Of a stretch of 64,000 bases of DNA, positions 53,289 to 61,700 are shown piece after piece (position 1 is the stretch's first letter; each line of letters starts with the position of its first letter). This DNA is from Chryseobacterium shigense (lineage in GTDB: Bacteria > Bacteroidota > Bacteroidia > Flavobacteriales > Weeksellaceae), in contig NZ_JACHLC010000002.1 in NCBI RefSeq assembly GCF_014207845.1, forward strand, positions 186,001 through 250,000, read 5' to 3'. The translations under genes were made by a program, and so were the position numbers. Below the pieces are notes generated by a model, which was not told the origin of the DNA, searched no databases, and worked only from the letters and a program-made list of their open reading frames with translations.

Positions 53289-54100
53289 TTAAATCAAATG
53301 ACTGTTGATTTCAAAAACAGTATCCAAATCCATTGAATCTAATGCTGAGTGGTTGGTATTGGAATGGGACAATATTTCAGATATTTTATCAATAGACACA
53401 CCACTTCTTTTTAGAACTGAGGCATAAGAATCTCTTGCAGTCTTGAGTTTCAAAGGAACGGAAAGTTCTAATTTTTCTGATAATTCTGATAGTGAATAAT
53501 TGATCTGTTTCCGAAGTTTCCGATTGTAATAATCAAAATTCTGTTCTGAATATCCTTCTTTTAGAATATCCAAAACAAACTTACTTTTTCTATCTCCCAC
53601 TTTTTGCAACAACAACTCCAGTTTCCTATCAATTGGAACAACAACATCCTTTTTCAAATTTTTTTGTGTTTTTTCGGTTTTTTTCCTGAAAAACACAAAA
53701 CATCTCCCATTTTGTTGTTCCCATCTTAATCTCAGCAAATCGACAAAATTAATTCCATTACAACGATATAGAAGTTCCCAAATATCTCTTGCAAATTCTT
53801 CTTCTGAACTTGCAAAATTTTTTAAATTTACAATTCTTTCTATTTCTTTATTTGACAACACATATTTTTTGGGAATATATTCTGTAATCTTATATCCTTC
53901 TATTGAAAAAGGATAAACATATTATTTTGGTACTATTTTCTTTTTATTGCAAAAGTAATTGATGACAGTTCTCAGATCTCGTAAATTAGAATTAATGGAT
54001 GATATAGATGTACCCTTTCTGAGTCTCTCTTTCTCATTGGTTTAGGATTTGAAATTAAAACCACAAAATATTTTGTAAACGAATCTTTATCACCTTTCCA
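53289..54100 (-). pseudogene. Decayed tyrosine recombinase/integrase
   Basis: The longest intact part (53289-53861, 190 aa) corresponds to a tyrosine-recombinase catalytic domain: YRCNGINFVDLLRLRW, KTARDSYASVLKRSGVSIDKISEILSHSNTNHS. The nucleophile tyrosine expected shortly after ILSHSN is missing (SALDSMD), and the first catalytic Arg position reads CNGINF. Upstream on the same strand the sequence continues in frame as the core-binding domain (SNLRDLRTVINYF ... YVYPFSIEGYKI) but is broken by TAA stops at 53922-53924 and 54042-54044, with shifted-frame similarity beyond. It is a relic of an integrative element next to tRNA-Asn. Confidence 0.8.
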
Positions 54101-54259
54101 AGATAAAATTCAGCAAGTTCTTTTACAAGAATATCCCCAATACATCCTTTAGATTGATGTTAAATTCCTATCCTACACTATGTAAAATGCGATAAATAAT
54201 CAATTTTTAACTTTTTTTATAAAATTTAATATTTTTTTAAGATTTATTGTTTTTTTTCA

Positions 54260-54267
54260 TAAGTTTG
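54260..54267 (+). promoter_or_regulatory. Promoter -7 box for the T9SS/RHS gene pair
   Basis: TAAGTTTG, fitting TAnnTTTG, about 134 nt upstream of the chosen start of the 460-aa protein. No good -33 element; the region is T-rich. Confidence 0.4.
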
Positions 54268-54400
54268 TGAGTACCAAATAAAAACTTAAATCCAAAAAAA
54301 CTCATAATATGAAGAACTTATTCCTCGAAATTCCATAGTTTTCTAAATTTTCGTGACTTCAAGTATCACTGAACCTTACTTAAAACTATACTATTTTCAC

Positions 54401-55783
54401 ATGATTTTCAAAAACACATACTGCAAGATTGCAGCAGGTATTGCTGTTTTCTGCTCTGCTCAATTCTATTCACAATTAGTTGGCTCAGATCCTCAGATCT
54501 GGGAAAAAGCAAACACCTCAATTAGAGAAGCTTCCAATGTAAAAGATGACCATTTACTTAATTTCCATGACGGAATAAAAAACCGTTTTCTCAAAAAGTA
54601 TATAAGACATAGTCGTGATAAAAGCCATACGCTAAGTCTTGTCCATACTTCCAGAGAAGAAGAAAAAATATGGGAGAACGATTCTAAAAAGATTATTCTC
54701 AATAATAATGTTTTTGAGAAAGGAGATCAAACAAAGATCAAGCTTCGGAAAAAACCGAGTATTTTCACTTATGCAGGTGTGGGCGATTTAAAATCCGGTA
54801 AGCCGGACAGCATCAAAATTAAATTTGATGATCAGAATCTTTATGAGATGATATTCATTTCTAAGAAAGCAACAAAGACGGATATCAGTAAAATTCACAG
54901 TTATCTTTCCATCAAATACGGAATATCTCTTACCAAAGGAAAATATATTTCTTCTGACGGGACACTGATTTGGGATCCTGAAAAACACAAAGATTTTAAA
55001 TACAGACCAACAGGGTTAGGTAGGGATGACGGCAATGAATTGTATCAGAAACAGTCTTCCAATCAGGAAGATCAATTTTTGACTATTGGGAAAGGAAATA
55101 TTTTTAAAATGAATATTGAGAACCCAACCTTGTTCGATCAAAATAATTTCGTGATATGGTCGGATGACAATAAGGAAATGGGGTTCAGAAATGAAGAAAA
55201 CTTAAGAGTTCTTGAAAGAAACTGGGAAATCAACTTTATAGGTTCTACTATTCCAAAGAAAGATTATCAGGTTCGTATTGATAAAAATAAAATGAATCCT
55301 GATTCGCTTCCTTTAGTATATTGGATGTTACTAAAAGACTCAGCAGGAGAAATTATAAAAATTCAGGGCGTAGAAAATGAAAACTTTATTTTTTTCAATA
55401 AAGTTGATTTTATAAATAATAAGAGCAATGACCTCTTTGAACGATTTACATTTGCAACGGGACCTATACCAAAAACCCGAGAGGATGAGACAAGTCAATC
55501 CCAATCCAATTCTCTAAACAATGAAGTAATTTCCTTGAACCTTGAAGATATTAAACTCTATCCAAACCCAGTTAAAAAAGGACAGGAGTTTACTGTAACT
55601 TTTCCTGCAATGGAAAGCCTGAGCATTTCTATTTATGATGGAGGCGGAAGATTGGTTAAGATGGAGAAGATTGATCATAAATCCAAATCATATCACGGAA
55701 CACTTAATATTCAGAGTTCATACTTAGTGTCTTTAACACTCAATGGGAAAGTAATCAAAACCTTTAAATTAATCGTAGACTAA
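54401..55783 (+). CDS. Secreted T9SS-sorted partner protein, 460 aa
   Basis: I choose the ATG at 54401 because it gives a good signal peptide (IFKNTYCKIAAGIAVFCSAQFYSQ); the upstream in-frame start at 54353 adds 16 residues before it. The body has a concanavalin/DUF8202-like flavour with ISKKATKTDISKIHSYLSIKYGISL and YRPTGLGRDDGNELYQKQS. The last ~70 residues (LYPNPVKKGQEFTVTF ... GKVIKTFKLIVD) are a T9SS type A sorting domain. It lies 10 nt before the giant SpvB/RHS gene, so the two are co-transcribed and may act as cargo and partner. Function unknown. Confidence 0.8.
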   Translation: MIFKNTYCKIAAGIAVFCSAQFYSQLVGSDPQIWEKANTSIREASNVKDDHLLNFHDGIKNRFLKKYIRHSRDKSHTLSLVHTSREEEKIWENDSKKIILNNNVFEKGDQTKIKLRKKPSIFTYAGVGDLKSGKPDSIKIKFDDQNLYEMIFISKKATKTDISKIHSYLSIKYGISLTKGKYISSDGTLIWDPEKHKDFKYRPTGLGRDDGNELYQKQSSNQEDQFLTIGKGNIFKMNIENPTLFDQNNFVIWSDDNKEMGFRNEENLRVLERNWEINFIGSTIPKKDYQVRIDKNKMNPDSLPLVYWMLLKDSAGEIIKIQGVENENFIFFNKVDFINNKSNDLFERFTFATGPIPKTREDETSQSQSNSLNNEVISLNLEDIKLYPNPVKKGQEFTVTFPAMESLSISIYDGGGRLVKMEKIDHKSKSYHGTLNIQSSYLVSLTLNGKVIKTFKLIVD

Positions 55784-55793
55784 AAACCTGATC

Positions 55794-58700
55794 ATGAAAA
55801 TAAAATCTATAAAACTTCCTTTTACAAAGAAGTCAGCACTACTCGTGTGCTTCTTTGCATGTATGTTTATTTTTGCGTCTTTCACAAAAAAAGACATTCT
55901 CAAAATCAGGAAATGGAAGACAAGCTGGAATAAGGAAAAGAATCAAAAATCTGATAATTATTTGGATCAACCGATGTATTTCCCTTTATTGAATGGTTTA
56001 TCCAATGGAAATTCTGCTTTAGTAACAAACCCGACAATTAATGATGGTTTAAATTTAAACCCGGAATTGGTTACTGATAAGAACTTTAATCTTAAGGAAA
56101 ATGATGATAACAGCATAATTGACTTAGTAAATAATACAGGAGAAAACAGCAATTCTTTTTCAGCAATAGAAAAAGAGGGTACGATTGGAATTTTTTCTGA
56201 TCGGGAAGAAGACCGTGCTAAAGATAATTTCTTTACGGTAAACCTTCCAAAGGTAAATGATGATTCCCGTGTATTTTTGATGTACGAACTATACGGGTTA
56301 GCTTCACATCAATCAGTATCACGATCAGTAAACCATCAGCCTTCCATGGGTGGTGAGATTATCATGTCGTCTGCGGTATGGAGTTTACAAAAAGAAGAAC
56401 TGGGATCTTCAGTTCTAAAAGAAGGAGCAAATACAATCCTTTTCACCTCACCTTCTTCGGGAATAAAATATAAAGTCAGAAACTTAAAAATTGTTTTTGA
56501 AAAAAACAGAAAAGAAAACGATTTTAAAATCACCTCAATACTTTCCGGAGATTATCTTTATGTAAAAGGCATAAGTAAAGATAAAAATGTAAGAATTAAT
56601 AATTCTGATACTGCGTGGAATAACGGAGAATTTGAAAAGATTATTAAATTATCTGCAGAAGAAAAAGCATCCGGTCATTTTTCAGTTTCACATAATGGCA
56701 ATAATCAGCTTTTTAAATTACCTTCTGATGAAAAATCATTTAAAGTAATTGGAAACAACGTTTATAATTTCAAAACAATTGATATCATTAAAGATCAGGA
56801 AGCTGATATTAATTATGAGGATTTAAATCTAAAGGTTGAAAAAGATGCGACAGAATCAGCATCTACATCTATTGAAATCATAAAATTAAGAGAAAAAGAC
56901 ATCCCTTCAGTATCTGGTGGTCTTAAGAATATTACTTTGAACAATTCAGGGTACAGATTCTCTCTAAAATCAGGAAAACTTAATAAAAAAGTAAAAATTA
57001 CGATTCCATATGATGATAAGAAGTTAGGTCTTTTCTCTCCAAAAAACATTAAAGTTTTTTCTTTTGACTATTCCATAAAACAGTGGAAGGTTGTTGGAGC
57101 GACCCATGTAGATGAGAAAAATAAAACCGTAACATTTGAAGGAGATAAGGACGGAGATTATATCAATGGTGTTATTTCCCTGCCGGAATCACCACAACTT
57201 AATTCTTTTACGCCTACAACAATCAGCGGATTAAAAGCGGCCAATCCTGTTAGCGCTCCTTTGATGCAGGCTCCAACGGCAACCCAGACGGGAGATGCCA
57301 ATATCAATTATCCATTGATGTTACCGGCAGGCACCTCCGATATGCAGCCTTCATTATCTGTAACTTACAGTAGTGATAGTGGAAATGGCTGGATGGGAGA
57401 AGGCTGGAACATTGGAGGCTTATCTTCCATTTCTGTAGATACAAGATGGGGAACTCCTACTTTTACAGCGGGTCAGGAAACTGAACTCTATTCATTGGAT
57501 GGCGAAATGCTGGTGTATCCTGATGGTTATTTGCCTCACAGACATAATAAAGTTAATGCCAATGGTACATTTGATACTTCTCGACAGCCGAGAAACGGAT
57601 CTGGTGTCAAAACTTTTTATCTGAGAAAAAACCACGATTTCACTAAAATTGAGCGATACGGATCGGGTACAACGGATTACCGATGGGTTATAACCTCTAC
57701 AAACGGTACAAAAGCATATTATGGAGGCGATCAGTCTACGTTTGTTCCTAATGCTGTCCTTAAAAATAATAATGGAAACATTATTCAGTGGGGAGTATGG
57801 AAAGTAGAAGATGTTCATGGAAATAATATGATTTACGAATACAAAAATCAATCCATCAATAGCTTTGCAGGAGATGATCAGAATCTTAATGCCGGCTGGG
57901 TATTCCATGTTGATAAAATTTTCTATTCCGGAAGGAATGGACAGAAAGGTCCTTATATTGTAACATTCTTCAATGATACTCCAAGACCTGATAAACAAAT
58001 TAATGTTAAGGGTGTTCTCAAAAGAATTGAGCCTTACTTACTCACCAAAATAAATATTGATTTTAAGAACGGAAGCAATCAGCTCCAAAATATACGGTCT
58101 TATAATTTCACCTATACCTCAGGGATATTTCAAAAAAGTCTTCTGACCAAAATGAAAATGAAAGTACTTAATCCACGTACGGATGGTGCTGCTTTTGACT
58201 ATAATTTTGAATACTATGATAATGGTACGGTCTTCGGAACCGCTACCAATATTGCAACGCCGGGTACTGATGCTTTTTCCGATGTGGTAAGTTCCATCAC
58301 CTCTCCTTCCAAAATAAGTGCAGACAATAATTTTGAATGGGGATGGTCTTTAAGAACAGGAGGAGGTTTGGCATTATTCAGGCCTCAATTGGGAGGTGTA
58401 AAAAACTTTATGCTGTCTCTTTTTGGGGGAGCTTCTTATCCACGAATGAAAAGAGGGCAAGAGCTGGTAGACTTCAATGGTGACGGAATAGCAGATATTT
58501 TATACCGTAAGAGAAATGGAGACAATGGAATTAAGTTGATTCCTGGAAGTGTTGATAATAATGGACAGCTAGTATTCAATACCTCACAACAATCGGTAGG
58601 AAACCTGAACAGTAATTTTTCACATTCAAAGGGAACAACTTGGAATTTGGGTGGAAGCGTTGTATTTAATTGGTTCAAAATAGGATTTGATTTTTCATAT

Positions 58701-61700
58701 ATCAACTCCGAGAGTGAAAATGAAACACCTATTTATATGATGGATGCCAATTCTGACGGATTACCGGATGTTATCAAAGATGATAAAGTATGGTTTAACC
58801 GAAGAAACGGAAATATGCAGGAAATGGTGATCACCAGTGATTTAACTGAAAATATGGTTATAACGGATAATGATCCTCAACCTTACACTGAACCCGAAGA
58901 TCCCGATGACATAGATCCTGTAAAGCCCAAAAATGATGTGGTGAAGGTTTGGATTGCTCCGAAAAACGGATTTATAGAAATTTCGGATCAAATAGGCATT
59001 GAGCCAGGTCAGGATAATCCTGCAAAAGCGGTCTATTCCATAGAGATTAAAAACCCGAATGATATTTCAAAAAATTGCCGATTATTTTTAACGGAACTTA
59101 ACGGCACGGCAACCCAAAGTGTAGGAATCCGTCATTATAACGATTATTCCGGAACTCCACTTGGGGTCAACAGTTCTTCAAGGCTTTATGTAAAGTCAGG
59201 GGAGAAAGTATATTTCAGGCTGCACAAAAGGTCAGGTACCAATTTTATTGTGAATACCAATCCTTTGGTCATTTATACCGACCATACCGGAAGCCCGCTT
59301 CCTGATAAATTCGTTGAGGAACAGGATGGATATATGCCTAATCAAACCAATTATGACGACAAGTTCTTTTTGAATAACCTGACGAAGTCATTAAAAATTA
59401 CGGAACCAGCTAATATACATATCACGATTCCTGAATTTACAATACCTGCGCTGTCTGACAGAGTAAAATATTCTATTGTCCTTATCAAGGAAGATACCAG
59501 TGTGGCACAGAATCAACAGACAAACGTCAACCTTATTTATGAAGAAGTTGTTGGTCCTTCTCCCGGACAGCCTGTAACGGTTTCACCAATAGATATTAAC
59601 TATGCTGTTCCTGCTCTTAACGATCCTAGTGAATCATGGCATCTTAAGTTTTTAGTAGAAACAGACTCCCACATCAACAAAGAAATTGAGTGGAATAATA
59701 TTCTGGTAGAAGGGTATCCAAATGCTTCCCACAGACATTATGCTGTGGCTCAGTATCCTTCTTACCATATCAGAGACTTTAAAAGTAAATTTGACATTTC
59801 GACACTGAATAATTTGCCTTCGGGTAATGATGATTATTCTATTTCTATCAATAAGAACTTTAGTTTCACGCCTTCTGTTCCTGGTAGATTTATGTACGTT
59901 ATTAAGAAAAAGGGATTATTTCTTGATAAAAGAATTGTAGAAATATCCAACGGTACATTAAAAGAATATACCATAGATTATAATCTTATTAGTGGAAATG
60001 ATCCGATTCTTTTCTATCATGGAGATCCTACAGCCGGTGTTATTGATGATGCGGAAAAACTCAATATTTTGATTTTCTGTGATACCAATAAAGACAGACT
60101 TGCATATGAAGCTCTTAAGTTACAGCTCAACAATAATATATTTAATATTTATAATCAGTCAGGCGGTTCTCTTTTGGATCATACCACTGAAACATCTATA
60201 AACACAGGTGAATACAACGGAGTAAGTGCCGTTTATCATAACTGGGGACAGTTCCTTTATAATGAAGCTCGAGATATTGTTCCAGCAGCAGGCAGTACAA
60301 ATCAGCAGCCTCCATTGGTTCCCGGATGTGAGCCGCGTAAGGAAAACGACTGTATCATTATCCCATCAGGACCTAGTGGAAGCAATGCTCCGGCATATAC
60401 TACCAATCCAAATACTCCGAAAGATCAATACGGTGCATTAATTAATGATGCAACTCTTGAAAACCCTTTCCAGTTTAATTTAAATTTTTCAGGCTGTGCA
60501 GGGATTACCAACTCCCAACAATATGGAGAATGTGTAGGAGATCAGCTTGCAAATGATTTTCAGAACAATTATGCCAACAATCAGGTATTTGGTGCCGCAT
60601 CTCCTTTCACTCCGCTAAATCCTTATAAAACAGATAAAGTCAGAGAACATAAATGGATTAACCAGATGTTCCATGAGCAATATTCCAAAATAGGCAGTTT
60701 TAGAGATGATGAAACTCCAACTTCCCCTTTTGTAGATAGTGATACCGATGAAGATGATATTGAAGTGGCCAATAATCCTAATACAAGAATGTTTGCTATT
60801 TCCAAAAAACAGAAAAGCAAATCGAAAACAAAAAATGCAGGAATCGGGATTGGTCTTTCTTTCACGAACTCTACTTCCGAGCTGAGAAACATCGGCAACA
60901 TTCAGACTCAGGACTTTTTTGATGTGAATGGTGATGGTTATCCGGACATGTTATATCGTACCCAATCTCAGCAAACCAGTATTCTGGGAGGTTTGAAGGG
61001 TGCACAGAGCGGTATTGAAGGAACAGACAAAGTGATCACAAGAACTGATGATTTCATGAATACCAAATCTATAGCATTTGGCCCTTCAGGAAGTAAATCA
61101 GTAGGAAGGCAAGCCAATAATAGCGATACAAACGCAACAGGAGATACTTCTGTTTCATGGTCTATGAGTGTAGGCACATCCAACTATCCGAACTCGTTCA
61201 ATAAAACAACAGAATATTGGATGGATATCAATGGCGATGGTCTGGCTGATAAAATTGAAGGAAATTATTATAAACTCAACTTTGGAACCGGATTGGTGAA
61301 TGGAAATATCGCAGGATCAACAGGAACTTTTGCAGGATTTGAAGGGCCGGTATCCAAACCCGTGTATTCTTCCTCTTTTGGAATCGGAGGAGGTATAAAC
61401 TCTGTGATCGATGCCGTTCAGGGCGTTGAATTAGGCATCGCTATTTCCGGTGGTGTTGGTGGTGGATCATCTACGGCTACTTCAAAAAGATCATTCCTGG
61501 ATGTGAATGGTGACGGCCTTGTAGATATTGTTCAGGTAGATGAAAATACCGGACAAACCAATGTAAAATACAACTTAGGGAACCGTTTTGCTAATCCGTT
61601 GAGTTTGAATGTCAGCATGGCTGAAGAAACAAAAACTCATAGCGGATATGCCAATTTAAATGGTGGATATTATATCAATATACCTTGTATCGTCATTTTT

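Noticed and set aside
53289..53861. Intact 190-aa integrase gene
   Set aside because: Its nucleophile Tyr region is missing, and the same frame continues upstream through two stop codons with core-binding-domain similarity, so it is a broken longer gene.
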